The position numbers and the translations under genes were made by a program. From Pseudonocardia sp. (lineage in GTDB: Bacteria > Actinomycetota > Actinomycetes > Mycobacteriales > Pseudonocardiaceae): a stretch of DNA of 64,000 nt. The stretch covers positions 1 to 64,000 of the forward strand of contig NZ_JAJCYB010000043.1 of assembly GCF_029263155.1 (NCBI RefSeq), in the 5' to 3' direction. The notes under the pieces are model-generated. The model was not told where the DNA came from and searched no databases. It saw only the letters and a program-made list of their open reading frames with translations. Numbering within the stretch: position 1 is the first letter of the stretch; every line of letters starts with the position of its first letter. Below are positions 27,190-35,804 of this stretch, one piece after another.

Positions 27190-29550
27190 TCACCCGCCGG
27201 GGTGGCGCGCCCGGGGCGCGCGGCCGAAGGGCTGCTCCACCGGCTCCACCCGCTCGATCTCCGGGATCGGGCGCGTCACCGGGTCGTCGGCCAGCGCGAG
27301 GGGTTCTCCGTGGTGCTGCAGCCGCATCGGCGGCCCGCTGACCAGCTGGTACTCGGCCTCCTCGGGCCGGATCTGCACGCGCAGCTGGCGGCCCTGCCAG
27401 CGCAGCCCGAACGAGATCCGGGACAGTGCCGGGGGCAGCCGCGGGGAGAACCGCAGCCCGCCGCCCTCGCACAGCATCCCCCCGAACCCGGCCACGACCG
27501 CGATCCAGGTGCCGGCCATCGACGCGATGTGCACGCCGTGGTCGGAGTTGCCCGCGAGGTCGCCCAGGTCGACGAGCGCCGACTCGGCCAGGTAGTCGTA
27601 GGCGAGGTCCAGGTGCCCGGTACGGGCCGCCATCACCGCCTGCGTGCACGCCGACAACGACGAGTCCCGCACCGTCAGCGCCTCGTAGTAGGCGAAGTTG
27701 CGGGCGGTCTGCTCCGGGGTGAACGCGTCCGGGCGCAGCTGCATGGCCAGCACCAGGTCGGCCTGCTTGGACACCTGTTTGCGGTACAGGTCAAAGTAGG
27801 GCACGTTGAGCAGCAGCGGGTACATGTCCGGCTTGGTGGCCTCGAAGTCCCACACCTGGTGGTCGGTGAATCCCTCCGACTGCGGGTGCACCCCCAGCGC
27901 CTCGTCGTACGGGATGCGCATGGAACCGGCGGCGTCGCGCCAGCTCGCCATCTCCTCCGCGTCGACGCCGAACTTCGCGGCCGCGCGGGTGTGCCGTGCC
28001 GCGGTCTCGGCGGCCACGCGCAGGTTCAGCTGCGCCATGAGGTTGGTGTAGACGTTGTTGTCGACCACGGCGGTGTACTCGTCGGGCCCGGTGACGCCGT
28101 CGATGCGGAACTGCCCGGCGGAGTCGTGGTGGCCCAGCGACCGCCACAGCCGGGCGGTTTCCACGAGGATCTCCAGCCCGACCTCCTTCTCGAAGTCGAC
28201 GTCGCCGGTGGCCGCGACGTGGCGGCGCACGGCGTCGGCGATGTCGGCGTTGATGTGGAACGCGGCGGTGCCCGCGGGCCAGTAGCCCGAGCACTCGTGC
28301 CCGCGGATCGTGCGCCACGGGAACGCCGCACCCTTGAGCCCCAGCTGCTCGGCGCGCTCCTTGGCCAGCGGGATGATCGACTGCCGCCAGCGCAGCGCGT
28401 CGGCCGCGGCCTCCGGGGCGACGTGGGAGAGCAGCTGCAGGCAGAACGTCTCGGTGTCCCAGAACGTGTGACCGTCGTAGCCGGGGCCGGTCAGTCCCTT
28501 CGCCCCGATGGCCCGGCGCTCGGCGCGGGCGCCGGCCTGCAGCACGTGGAAGATCGCGACCCGGACCGCCTGCTGCAGCTCCGCGTCGCCGTCGATCTCG
28601 ATGTCGGCGGTGGCCCAGAAGTCGTCGAGGTAGTGGCGCTGCTCGTCGACGAGTCCCTGCCAGCCGGTGTAGCGCGCGGCGGCCAGCGCCGCCCGGACCT
28701 GGTCGTGCACCGCCGACAGCGACCGCCGCGACGACCACCCGTAGGCGATGTACTTCACGATCGACAGCGTCTGGCCCGGCCGCAGCCGCGCGATCACGGT
28801 GGTGCGGCCGATGTCCTCGGTGGCCTCGGAGCTGATCTTGAGGCCGTCCGGCCCGGTGACCTCGTGGTCCATCGCCGCGGCCACCCGCAGGCCGGAGGCG
28901 CGGGTCTGGTGCACCAGGGTGGCACCGGTGTCGTCGGAGCGGTGCTGCTCGGACACCAGGGGGTCGGTCATCGCGGCCTCGACCCGGGGGTCGTCGTCGT
29001 CGCGGGCGGGCAGGGCCTCGTTGGCCACCAGCTCGGACTGCACGACGAGCAGCGCGGGCGAGTCGAGCACCTCCACCTCGTAGCGGATCGCGGCCACGGC
29101 CCGCTGGGTCAGCGACACCAGCCGCTCGGTGTGCAGCTTCACCACCCGGCCCGCCGGGGACTCCCACTCGACGTCGCGGGTCAGCGTGCCGGCCTGCAGG
29201 TCCAGCACCCGCTCGTGATGGCGCAGCCGGCCGTAGCGCAGGTCGAACGGCTCGTCCTCCACCAGCAGCCGGATCAGCTTGCCGTTGGTGACGTTGACGA
29301 TCGTCTGCCCGGACTCGGGGTAGCCGTAGCCGCCCTCGGCGTAGGGCAGCGGGCGCCGCTCGTAGAACGAGTTGAGGTAGGTGCCCGGGGTCTGGTGCGG
29401 CTCCCCCTCGTCGAGATTGCCGCGCAGGCCGATGTGGCCGTTGGACAGGGCGAACACCGACTCCACCTGGCCCAGCAGCTCCAGGTCGAGGTTGGGCTCG
29501 CGCACGACCCACGGCTCGACGGTGAACGCACGACCGGGATCGGGGCTCAC
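27190..29550 (-). CDS. Glycoside hydrolase family 65 disaccharide phosphorylase
   Basis: Predicted alpha-glucoside phosphorylase (maltose, trehalose or kojibiose type) of 786 residues, releasing beta-glucose 1-phosphate. The N-terminal beta-sandwich starts [24 protein letters not shown] and [23 protein letters not shown]. The (alpha/alpha)6 barrel has the [12 protein letters not shown] segment, and the general-acid Glu in [22 protein letters not shown] 29550 overlaps the stop of the upstream HAD gene (GTGA). The pair matches the arrangement of Mycobacterium tuberculosis Rv3400-Rv3401: phosphorylase plus beta-phosphoglucomutase. Substrate linkage cannot be decided by eye. Confidence 0.88.
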   Translation of the reverse strand: MSPDPGRAFTVEPWVVREPNLDLELLGQVESVFALSNGHIGLRGNLDEGEPHQTPGTYLNSFYERRPLPYAEGGYGYPESGQTIVNVTNGKLIRLLVEDEPFDLRYGRLRHHERVLDLQAGTLTRDVEWESPAGRVVKLHTERLVSLTQRAVAAIRYEVEVLDSPALLVVQSELVANEALPARDDDDPRVEAAMTDPLVSEQHRSDDTGATLVHQTRASGLRVAAAMDHEVTGPDGLKISSEATEDIGRTTVIARLRPGQTLSIVKYIAYGWSSRRSLSAVHDQVRAALAAARYTGWQGLVDEQRHYLDDFWATADIEIDGDAELQQAVRVAIFHVLQAGARAERRAIGAKGLTGPGYDGHTFWDTETFCLQLLSHVAPEAAADALRWRQSIIPLAKERAEQLGLKGAAFPWRTIRGHECSGYWPAGTAAFHINADIADAVRRHVAATGDVDFEKEVGLEILVETARLWRSLGHHDSAGQFRIDGVTGPDEYTAVVDNNVYTNLMAQLNLRVAAETAARHTRAAAKFGVDAEEMASWRDAAGSMRIPYDEALGVHPQSEGFTDHQVWDFEATKPDMYPLLLNVPYFDLYRKQVSKQADLVLAMQLRPDAFTPEQTARNFAYYEALTVRDSSLSACTQAVMAARTGHLDLAYDYLAESALVDLGDLAGNSDHGVHIASMAGTWIAVVAGFGGMLCEGGGLRFSPRLPPALSRISFGLRWQGRQLRVQIRPEEAEYQLVSGPPMRLQHHGEPLALADDPVTRPIPEIERVEPVEQPFGRAPRARHPGG

Positions 29551-30278
29551 AGCAGCTCCTCCAGGTCCTTCACGACGACGTCCGCGCCGTGGGCGCGCAG
29601 CTCGTCGGCCTGGTCGAGGCGGTCGACACCGACCACGACGAAGCCGCCCGCCTTGCCCGACGCGACACCGGCCAGTGCGTCCTCGAACACCACCGCGTGC
29701 TCCGTGGCGACGCCGAGGTCCGCGGCCGCGGCCAGGAACGTGTCCGGGGCCGGCTTGCCGGGCAGGCCGCGCTCCTTGGCGCTGGCCCCGTCGACCCTGG
29801 TGTCGATGTACTGGGCGAGGTCGGCGACGTCGAGCACCTGGGCCGCGTTGGCGCTCGACGACACAACCGCCGTGGCCAGCCCGGCCTCGCGCACGGCCTG
29901 CAGGTAGCGCACCGAACCCGGGTACACCTCCACGCCGACGGTCACGATCTTCTCCTGCACCAGGTCGTTCTTCCTCGTCGACAGTGCGGTGATCGTCTCG
30001 GCGTCCGGAGGGTCGTCGGGGCCGCCTTCGGGCAGCTCGATCCCGCGCGAGGCGAGGAAGCTGCGGGTGCCGTCCAGCCGCGGCTTGCCGTCCACGTACG
30101 GCCCGTAGTCGGCGGAGGTGTCGAACGGTACGAACTCGGTGCCGTCGCGTTCCGCGCGGGCGCGCAGGTAGTCGTCGAACATCTGCTTCCACGCCGAGGC
30201 GTGCACGCTCGCGGTGTCGGTGAGCACGCCGTCGAGATCGAACAGGCACGCGCGCGTTCCGTCGGGGAGACCCAGCAT
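29547..30278 (-). CDS. HAD-family beta-phosphoglucomutase
   Basis: Converts beta-glucose 1-phosphate from the GH65 phosphorylase into glucose 6-phosphate. The 243-residue product has the HAD nucleophile [13 protein letters not shown] (two catalytic Asp), a helical cap domain ([28 protein letters not shown]), motif II Ser in [10 protein letters not shown], motif III Lys in [12 protein letters not shown] and motif [18 protein letters not shown] 30278 is chosen over in-frame codons further upstream because family similarity begins here. It overlaps the GH65 gene by 4 nt. Confidence 0.88.
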   Translation of the reverse strand: MLGLPDGTRACLFDLDGVLTDTASVHASAWKQMFDDYLRARAERDGTEFVPFDTSADYGPYVDGKPRLDGTRSFLASRGIELPEGGPDDPPDAETITALSTRKNDLVQEKIVTVGVEVYPGSVRYLQAVREAGLATAVVSSSANAAQVLDVADLAQYIDTRVDGASAKERGLPGKPAPDTFLAAAADLGVATEHAVVFEDALAGVASGKAGGFVVVGVDRLDQADELRAHGADVVVKDLEELL

Positions 30279-30368
30279 GCCGCGCACGGTACCCAGCCGC
30301 CGGTCGCACAGCGTGCCCGGAGCCCGGGAGTTCACCAGCCCGTGACCCCGGCGACCCGGCCCGGCGCG

Positions 30369-30426
30369 TGATCAAGGGCGGATGGCGCCCGGTGGATCAC
30401 CGGGCACGACCGTCCGCCCTTGATCA
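30369..30426. repeat. Nested palindrome (cruciform-type)
   Basis: Outer arms TGATCAAGGGCGGA (30369-30382) and TCCGCCCTTGATCA (30413-30426) are perfect 14-bp complements. Between them sits a second perfect hairpin, GCCCGGTG-GAT-CACCGGGC. The element lies between the end of the ligase-like gene (30462) and the start of the HAD gene (30278), both on the minus strand, so it could terminate one and insulate the other. Confidence 0.7.
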
Positions 30427-30461
30427 GCGGCGGGCCCGGACGGCGGGTGGCCGGGCCGCGG

Positions 30462-31952
30462 TCAGGACGCGGCGGGCAGCAGCAGCCGGACCGTCTCCCC
30501 CGCGGCCGCGGTGACCGTGACCTCGCATCCCTCGCCGACCGGCCGGGCGGTGACCGCGACCAGGCCGCCCTCACGCAGCGGCTCGATGCCCCGCTGCACG
30601 GCCTCGCGGACGATGTCCAGCACCCGCATGGCGGCGACCGGCACCGGCTCCACCCCGGTGTCGACGTTCACGGCCACCTGCAGCCGCGCCCCGAACCGCG
30701 CCTGCTCCAGCTGCAGGTAGGCCCGGACGGCCGCGAGCTCGCGGCCGACGGTGCTCTCGGCAGGCCCGTCGGCCACGCGGGACAGGTCGGCGAAGCCGTA
30801 CACCAGGTCGCGGGCGCGGGCCGGGTCGGTGCGGATGAGAGCGGCGATCGTGTTGAGCGAGTTGTAGACGAAGTGCTGCTCCAGCCGGCGGGCCTCGACG
30901 GGCTCGGCCGCGGGCGGGTCCTCCGGCGCCGGCTCGGCGGGGGCGAGCTCCGGGGCGGCCGGCTCGGGCGGGGCCGGGCGCGGGGCCGGCGCGGGCGGTT
31001 CGGCGTACTGGCTGTCGTCGATCTCGGAGAAGTCGGCCAGTCCCCGCCAGCGGGGCAGCCGCAGCCGCGTGCCGCCGACCCATCCGGTGAACTCCACCCG
31101 CCCGACCAGGTCCGGGGTGACCCAGACCGCGTGCTTCGCGGCGTCGGCGGGCAGCTCGGTGGTGAACGGGGAGGCCTCGACGGCCCCGCCGCGCAGGTCG
31201 CCGTCGAGCAGCCTGCGCTGCTCCGCCCCGAGCCCGACCCGCCCGACGTAGCGCAGGCCGTCCGGATCGGGCACGCCCAGCAGGAGCGTGGCGATCGTGT
31301 CGGGCCGGTGCGGGTCGGTGGGCGTCCACCCGCCGACCACGACGAGCCGCGTGCGCTGCACGGGCACCCGCACCCAGAACTTCGATCGCCCACCGGGTCG
31401 GTACCGGGCCCCCAGGTGGCGGGCGTGGAAGGCCTCGACGCCCTCGCTCGCCGCGATCCGCATGATCGCGTCGAGCTCGGTGGCCGGGAACAGCGCCGTG
31501 GTCCACACCGGGGCACCGTTCAGGCCCAGTCCCTCCAGCAGGCCACGACGGTCGCGGTAGGGCAGGTCGACGCAGGAGTGCCCGTCGAAGAACAGCAGGT
31601 CCGCGACCTGCAGGTCGACGGGCACCGCGGCGATGTCGGAGTCGGTGGGCTTGTAGCGGGAGTGTCGGCGCTTGAGCAGGCGCGGCCGGCGGGCGTGCTC
31701 CTCGCCGCGGGCGACGATCGTGCCGTCGAGCACCATGCCGCCGGGCGGGCAGCGGGCCAGCAGCGGCGCCGTCAGCTCGGGGTAGGCGTGGGTCATCGAG
31801 TTGCCCGCGCCGCTGAGCAGCCGCACCCGTCCCGGCGAGACGTAGGCGATGCAGCGGTGCCCGGTCCAGGCGACCTCGACGCGCCAGTCCGGCCCGGTCG
31901 GCGGCTCCCCGGAACCGGTCGAGGGCAGCATCGGGGGCACGAGGCGCGGCAT
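30462..31952 (-). CDS. Catalytically degenerate DNA-ligase fold fused to a LytS-type kinase module
   Basis: 496 residues with two recognisable parts. Residues 1-315 follow the LigD/LigC ATP-dependent ligase: PPMLPSTG start, LLFFDGHSCVDLPYRDRRGLLEGLGL, YRPGGRSKFW, the VVVGGWTP OB-fold entry, LRYVGRVGLG and VEFTGWVGGTRLRLPRWRGL. The active site is lost: motif I, normally EVKWDGYR, reads EVAWTGHR (Ala28 for the adenylated Lys, Thr30 for Asp), LDGEIVA reads LDGTIVA, EGVVAK reads EGVEAF, and motif V lysines are absent. After a Pro/Ala/Glu-rich linker (about 315-354) comes a LytS-like dimerisation helix, RRLEQHFVYNSLNTIAALIR (His360), then an ATPase half whose N-box reads IVREAVQRGI and which ends without G boxes. 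Starts ATG 31952 or GTG 31976. Probably a regulatory or scaffold protein; function unknown. Confidence 0.75.
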   Translation of the reverse strand: MPRLVPPMLPSTGSGEPPTGPDWRVEVAWTGHRCIAYVSPGRVRLLSGAGNSMTHAYPELTAPLLARCPPGGMVLDGTIVARGEEHARRPRLLKRRHSRYKPTDSDIAAVPVDLQVADLLFFDGHSCVDLPYRDRRGLLEGLGLNGAPVWTTALFPATELDAIMRIAASEGVEAFHARHLGARYRPGGRSKFWVRVPVQRTRLVVVGGWTPTDPHRPDTIATLLLGVPDPDGLRYVGRVGLGAEQRRLLDGDLRGGAVEASPFTTELPADAAKHAVWVTPDLVGRVEFTGWVGGTRLRLPRWRGLADFSEIDDSQYAEPPAPAPRPAPPEPAAPELAPAEPAPEDPPAAEPVEARRLEQHFVYNSLNTIAALIRTDPARARDLVYGFADLSRVADGPAESTVGRELAAVRAYLQLEQARFGARLQVAVNVDTGVEPVPVAAMRVLDIVREAVQRGIEPLREGGLVAVTARPVGEGCEVTVTAAAGETVRLLLPAAS

Positions 31953-32023
31953 CGCGTCGTCGGTGGCCCCCGTCACCGGCCCACCGTATCGGCCCAGGCC
32001 CGGCAGGATCCTCGGCCGCCCGC

Positions 32024-32065
32024 GCAACCAACGGCACGTCCGTCCACGGGAGTGCCGTTGGTTGC
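32024..32065. promoter_or_regulatory. Perfect 14-bp palindrome between two divergent genes
   Basis: GCAACCAACGGCAC (32024-32037) and GTGCCGTTGGTTGC (32052-32065) with a 14-nt spacer. It is 48 nt upstream of the helicase start and 72 nt upstream of the ligase/kinase-like start. It may be an operator for both genes or one of this genome's intergenic palindromes. Confidence 0.6.
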
Positions 32066-32113
32066 CTCCGGGGACCGGGTCCGGCGGCACCGGGTGAGAC
32101 GATCGACCCCATC

Positions 32114-34654
32114 ATGACGCTCACCGACCGCATGCCCCCGACCGCCGACTCCCCCGACGACCTGGTGGAGGCGTTCGTCGACTGGGCGTTCGAGGAGCAG
32201 GGACTGTCGCTGTACCCGGCGCAGGAGGAAGCGCTGCTGGAGCTGGTGACCGGCAGCAACGTCATCCTGTCGACGCCGACGGGCTCCGGGAAGTCGCTGG
32301 TCGCGATCGGCGCGCACATGGCGGCGCTGGCCCGCGGGCAGCGCACGTTCTACACCGCGCCGATCAAGGCGCTGGTCAGCGAGAAGTTCTTCGCCCTGAT
32401 CGACGTGTTCGGCCCGGACAAGGTCGGGATGCTCACCGGCGACGCCGCCGTGAACGAGAAGGCGCCGATCATCTGCTGCACCGCGGAGATCCTGGCCAAC
32501 ATCGCGCTGCGGTCGGGGCGCGACGCCGACGTGGGTTCGGTCGTGATGGACGAGTTCCACTTCTACGCCGACCCCGACCGCGGCTGGGCCTGGCAGGTGC
32601 CGCTGATCGAGCTGCCGCAGGCCCAGTTCCTGCTGATGAGCGCCACCCTCGGGGACGTCTCCTTCTTCGCCGAGGACCTCGAGCGCCGTACTCACCGCGG
32701 TACGGCGGTGATCACGTCGGTGGAGCGGCCGGTGCCGCTGGTCTACACCTACGTCCACACGCCGGTGCACGAGTCGATCACCGAGCTGATCGGGACGAAC
32801 CAGGCGCCGGTGTACGTCGTGCACTTCACCCAGCAGTCGGCCGTCGAGCGGGCGCAGGCGCTGATGAGCGTGAACGTCACGTCCAAGGAGGACAAGGCGG
32901 CGATCGCCGCGCTGATCGGGAGCTTCCGGTTCACCTCCGGGTTCGGCAGGACCCTGAGCCGGCTGGTGCGCCACGGCATCGGCGTGCACCACGCCGGCAT
33001 GCTCCCCCGCTACCGGAGGCTGGTGGAGACGCTCGCGCAGGCCGGGCTGCTGCGTGTCATCTGCGGGACCGACACCCTCGGCGTCGGCATCAACGTGCCG
33101 ATCCGCACGGTGCTGTTCACGGCGCTGGCCAAGTACGACGGCACCCGTACCCGCCCGCTCAAGGCGCGCGAGTTCCACCAGATCGCCGGTCGGGCCGGGC
33201 GGGCGGGCTACGACACCGTCGGCACGGTGGTGGCGCAGGCACCCGACCACGAGGTGGAGAACGCACGACGGGTGGCGAAGGCGGGCGACGACCCGAAGAA
33301 GCTCAAGCGGGTGGTGCGGACGAAGGCGCCCGACGGCTTCGTGGGCTGGTCCGACGTCAGCTTCGCGAAGCTGCAGACCGCCCAGCCCGAGCCGCTGACC
33401 AGCCACTTCCAGGTCTCGCACGCCATGCTGCTCAACGTGATCTCCCGGCCGGGGGACGCCTTCGCGGCGATGCGGCACCTGCTGGAGGACAACCACGAGC
33501 CCCGGCCGCGGCAGCGCCGCCACATCCTGCGCGCCATCGCCATCTACCGCGCGCTGCGGACCTCCGGGGTGGTCGAGGAGCTGCCCGAGCCGGACGCGGA
33601 GGGTCGGCGCGTGCGGGTCGTCGGGGACCTGCAGCTCGACTTCGCCCTCAACCAGCCGCTCTCCCCGTTCGCGCTCGCCGCGATCGACCTGCTCGACCGC
33701 GGGTCGCCGTCCTACCCGATGGACGTGCTGTCGGTCGTCGAGGCGACCCTCGACGACCCCCGCCAGGTCCTCTACGCCCAGCAGAACAAGGCCAAGGGCG
33801 AGGCCGTGGCGCTGATGAAGGCCGACGGGATCGAGTACGAGGAGCGCATGGCGCTGCTCGAGGAGGTCACCTGGCCCAAGCCGCTCGACGAGCTGCTCGG
33901 CGGGGCGCTGGAGACCTACCGCCGCGGCGCGCCGTGGGTGGAGGACGCCACCCTCTCGCCCAAGTCGGTCGCGCGGGACATGTTCGAGAAGTCGATGACG
34001 TTCGTCGAGTACGTCTCGCACTACCAGCTCGCCCGTTCCGAGGGGCTCGTGCTGCGCTACCTCGCCGACACCTACCGCGCGCTGCGCCAGACCGTGCCCG
34101 ACGACGCCAAGACCGAGGAGCTCACCGACGTCGTCGAGTGGCTGGGCGAGCTGGTGCGCCAGGTCGACTCGTCGCTGCTCGACGAGTGGGAGGCGCTGGC
34201 GGCGGGCGCCGGGACGGGCTCCGAGGAGGTCGCTCCCCCGTCGCTCGACACCGGGCCGGCCGGGGTCACCCGCAACGTCCGGGCGTTCCGGGTGCTCGTG
34301 CGCAACGCCATGTTCCGCCGGGTGGAACTGGCGGCCCACCGCCGCTGGGATCTGCTCCACGAGCTCGACTCGGCTGCGGGCTGGACCGCCGAGGCCTGGC
34401 GCGCGGCGCTGGCGCCCTACTTCGACGAGCACGGCGACACGTTCACGGCCATCGGCACCGGCGCCGACGCCCGTGGACCCCAGCTCATCACGATCGCCGA
34501 GGAGCCGGAGCGCTGGCTGGTACGCCAGGTCCTCGACGATCCCGAGGGCGACCGCGACTGGGCCATCGCCGCGGAGGTCGACCTCGCCGCGTCCGACGAG
34601 GAGGGCTCCCCCGTCATCTGGATCACGGCCGTGGAGCCGATGGGCGGGGCGTAG
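32114..34654 (+). CDS. Ski2-like DEAD/DEAH helicase with DUF3516 C terminus
   Basis: An 846-residue SF2 helicase. Motifs: Q-like YPAQEEALLEL, Walker A STPTGSGKSLVAIGAH (about residue 55), YTAPIKALVSEKFF, Walker B VVMDEFHFYADPDRGWAWQ (DEFH rather than DEVH), motif III LMSATLGD, GVHHAGMLPRYRRLVE, GTDTLGVGINVPIRTV and motif VI HQIAGRAGRAGYDTVG. The C-terminal 450 residues match the actinobacterial DUF3516 extension (VLEDNHEP, DLQLDFALNQPLSPFAL, SHYQLARSEGLVLRYL). RNA or DNA unwinding is likely; the physiological substrate is not established. ATG 32114 follows the divergent palindrome region. Confidence 0.88.
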   Translation: MTLTDRMPPTADSPDDLVEAFVDWAFEEQGLSLYPAQEEALLELVTGSNVILSTPTGSGKSLVAIGAHMAALARGQRTFYTAPIKALVSEKFFALIDVFGPDKVGMLTGDAAVNEKAPIICCTAEILANIALRSGRDADVGSVVMDEFHFYADPDRGWAWQVPLIELPQAQFLLMSATLGDVSFFAEDLERRTHRGTAVITSVERPVPLVYTYVHTPVHESITELIGTNQAPVYVVHFTQQSAVERAQALMSVNVTSKEDKAAIAALIGSFRFTSGFGRTLSRLVRHGIGVHHAGMLPRYRRLVETLAQAGLLRVICGTDTLGVGINVPIRTVLFTALAKYDGTRTRPLKAREFHQIAGRAGRAGYDTVGTVVAQAPDHEVENARRVAKAGDDPKKLKRVVRTKAPDGFVGWSDVSFAKLQTAQPEPLTSHFQVSHAMLLNVISRPGDAFAAMRHLLEDNHEPRPRQRRHILRAIAIYRALRTSGVVEELPEPDAEGRRVRVVGDLQLDFALNQPLSPFALAAIDLLDRGSPSYPMDVLSVVEATLDDPRQVLYAQQNKAKGEAVALMKADGIEYEERMALLEEVTWPKPLDELLGGALETYRRGAPWVEDATLSPKSVARDMFEKSMTFVEYVSHYQLARSEGLVLRYLADTYRALRQTVPDDAKTEELTDVVEWLGELVRQVDSSLLDEWEALAAGAGTGSEEVAPPSLDTGPAGVTRNVRAFRVLVRNAMFRRVELAAHRRWDLLHELDSAAGWTAEAWRAALAPYFDEHGDTFTAIGTGADARGPQLITIAEEPERWLVRQVLDDPEGDRDWAIAAEVDLAASDEEGSPVIWITAVEPMGGA

Positions 34655-34688
34655 CGCCTGCCGACCCGACGGGTCCGCCGTCGGGTCG

Positions 34689-34850
34689 CCGTGGGTCCGG
34701 GCTCGCGGCCGGTAACCGTGGGTTCGGGTCCGCGGGCCGGTGACCGCGGTCGGGTGCCGGATGGCTGGAGGCGGATGGCTGGGCCTCGGCGGCCGGAGCC
34801 GGGCGGCCGGAGCCGGGCGGCGGGCTGCCGCACCGGGCCGGGTCCTCGGT
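34689..34850. repeat. Low-complexity short direct repeats
   Basis: Non-coding stretch made of imperfect direct repeats: GTGGGTCCGGGCTCGCGGCC then GTGGGTTCGGGTCCGCGGGC; GGATGGCTGG twice; and GGCGGCCGGAGCCG twice. No convincing reading frame covers it. It begins the 580-nt gene-free region that runs to 35235. Confidence 0.5.
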
Positions 34851-34884
34851 GGGGCGGGCAGCGGGCGGCGGGCAGCGGCGTCAT

Positions 34885-34945
34885 GATCGGCGGCTGGGAA
34901 GCGGTAGCGCGTCGGGACGCGCCTGCCGGTTCCGAGCTGACGATC
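34885..34945. repeat. 61-nt GATC-ended imperfect palindrome, copy A
   Basis: Begins GATCGGCGGCTGGGAAGC and ends GACGATC; its two 20-nt arms are complementary apart from about four mismatches. A second copy of identical length with the same first 11 nt lies at 35075, so the two form a repeat pair flanking the C-rich tandem repeat. Confidence 0.55.
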
Positions 34946-35040
34946 TCGCCCGGCCTGCCCGGCCTGCCCGGCCCGTCCGCCCGGCCCGTCCGCCCGTCCG
35001 CCCGTCCGCCCGGCCCGCTCGCCCGTCCGCCCGGGCCGGC
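34946..35040. repeat. Pyrimidine-rich tandem repeat
   Basis: About ten tandem units of the type GTCCGCCC or GGCCTGCCC, in periods of 8, 9 and 13 nt, giving one strand rich in C with runs of CCC every 5-9 nt. The complementary strand has regularly spaced GGG runs, which could form G-quadruplex structure. Confidence 0.6.
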
Positions 35041-35074
35041 CCTCCGGTCTGCCCACCCTCGGTGCGGGGCCCCT

Positions 35075-35135
35075 GATCGGCGGCTCGGAACGCGGAGCGC
35101 GCTCCGACACGTCCCACCGTTCCCGGACGCCGATC
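35075..35135. repeat. 61-nt GATC-ended imperfect palindrome, copy B
   Basis: Begins GATCGGCGGCTCGGAACG and ends GACGCCGATC. The outer 8 bp (GATCGGCG with CGCCGATC) pair perfectly and CGGAACG pairs with CGTTCC further in. Same length and same ends as copy A at 34885, with diverged centre. Confidence 0.55.
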
Positions 35136-35200
35136 ACGGATGACGCGGGGCCGTCCTCCCGGCATCGGCGGCCCGCCTCCGCTCCCCGGTCGTCGAAAGG

Positions 35201-35229
35201 TTGACCACCGGATGGCGTCAATCTATGAT
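35201..35229 (+). promoter_or_regulatory. Near-consensus promoter, probably leaderless
   Basis: TTGACC (35201-35206), exactly 17 nt, then TATGAT (35224-35229). Transcription from this promoter would begin 6-7 nt later, at about 35236, which is the A of the ATG start codon. A leaderless mRNA is therefore expected. Confidence 0.8.
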
Positions 35230-35233
35230 TGAC
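35217..35233. promoter_or_regulatory. Palindromic operator overlapping the -10
   Basis: GTCAATC-TAT-GATTGAC is a perfect inverted repeat whose centre is the first half of the TATGAT box. A protein bound here would block RNA polymerase. The adjacent small gene product is the natural candidate for autorepression. Confidence 0.7.
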
Positions 35234-35235
35234 AC

Positions 35236-35610
35236 ATGAAGTACGAGGAGGCCCAGCGGTGGCTCGAACGGGCCGACCCGTCGATCGCCAGGCAGCGCGA
35301 ATCGATCACCCAGCAGCTCGACGGGCTCAAGGAACGGGCCACGGACGGCCTGCTCACCCACGACGGCGCCGCCGCCTGGTACGCGCTGGTCGGCGAGATG
35401 CGCCGCCTCGCCGACTACTACGAGCGCGACCTGATCCGCAAGCTCCGCGCCGACGGCCTGACCTGGGCCCAGGTGGCCGACGCCGTGCAGGCCCAGCTCA
35501 ACAGCCGGCAGGCCGCGCAGGGCAAGTGGAAGCGCCTGATCGACCCCGGCCGCCGCACCACCACCGGCAACATGCGCCGCGGCGGACGCCGCAAACGGAC
35601 CGAGACCTGA
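35236..35610 (+). CDS. Small HTH-like protein of unknown function
   Basis: 124 residues, no named family recognised. The N-terminal two thirds is helical and charged (EEAQRWLERADPSIARQRES, ITQQLDGLKERA, ALVGEMRRLADYYERDLI). The segment LIRKLRADGLTWAQVADAVQ resembles a short helix-turn-helix, and the tail is strongly basic (KWKRLIDPGRR, MRRGGRRKR), as in nucleic-acid binders. The promoter overlaps a perfect palindrome immediately before the ATG, supporting a self-regulating DNA-binding protein. The gene is flanked by non-coding repeats on its left and a convergent gene on its right. Confidence 0.75.
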   Translation: MKYEEAQRWLERADPSIARQRESITQQLDGLKERATDGLLTHDGAAAWYALVGEMRRLADYYERDLIRKLRADGLTWAQVADAVQAQLNSRQAAQGKWKRLIDPGRRTTTGNMRRGGRRKRTET

Positions 35611-35725
35611 CTCCCGCCCACGGGCGCCGTCCGTGGCGCCGGCCCGTCCCCCGCCGACGGCGATGGCTGCCTGCGCGGCTCCAGTGCGTGAGACCGGCGG
35701 CCGGGTTGCCGGGCCCACGCTGTTG

Positions 35726-35772
35726 TTCCGCCGGGAGTCCGCGGCCCGGTAGGACGCGGACTCCCGGCGGAA
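35726..35772. terminator. 18-bp perfect stem-loop between convergent genes
   Basis: TTCCGCCGGGAGTCCGCG (35726-35743), an 11-nt loop, and CGCGGACTCCCGGCGGAA (35755-35772). It stands between the small gene ending at 35610 and the minus-strand gene ending at 35805, and can serve both strands. It is the longest uninterrupted stem in the window. Confidence 0.75.
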
Positions 35773-35804
35773 TCTGCGGCAGTGCCGCGCGGCGCGCGGC
35801 GGGC

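Noticed and set aside
26908..29907. A 999-codon plus-strand frame over the GH65 gene
   Set aside because: Shadow of a high-GC gene; the GH65 motifs, start/stop overlap and partner gene are on the minus strand.
30462..31952. Functional ATP-dependent DNA ligase of an end-joining system
   Set aside because: The adenylation lysine and several other catalytic residues are replaced, and no Ku or LigD polymerase/nuclease gene is nearby.
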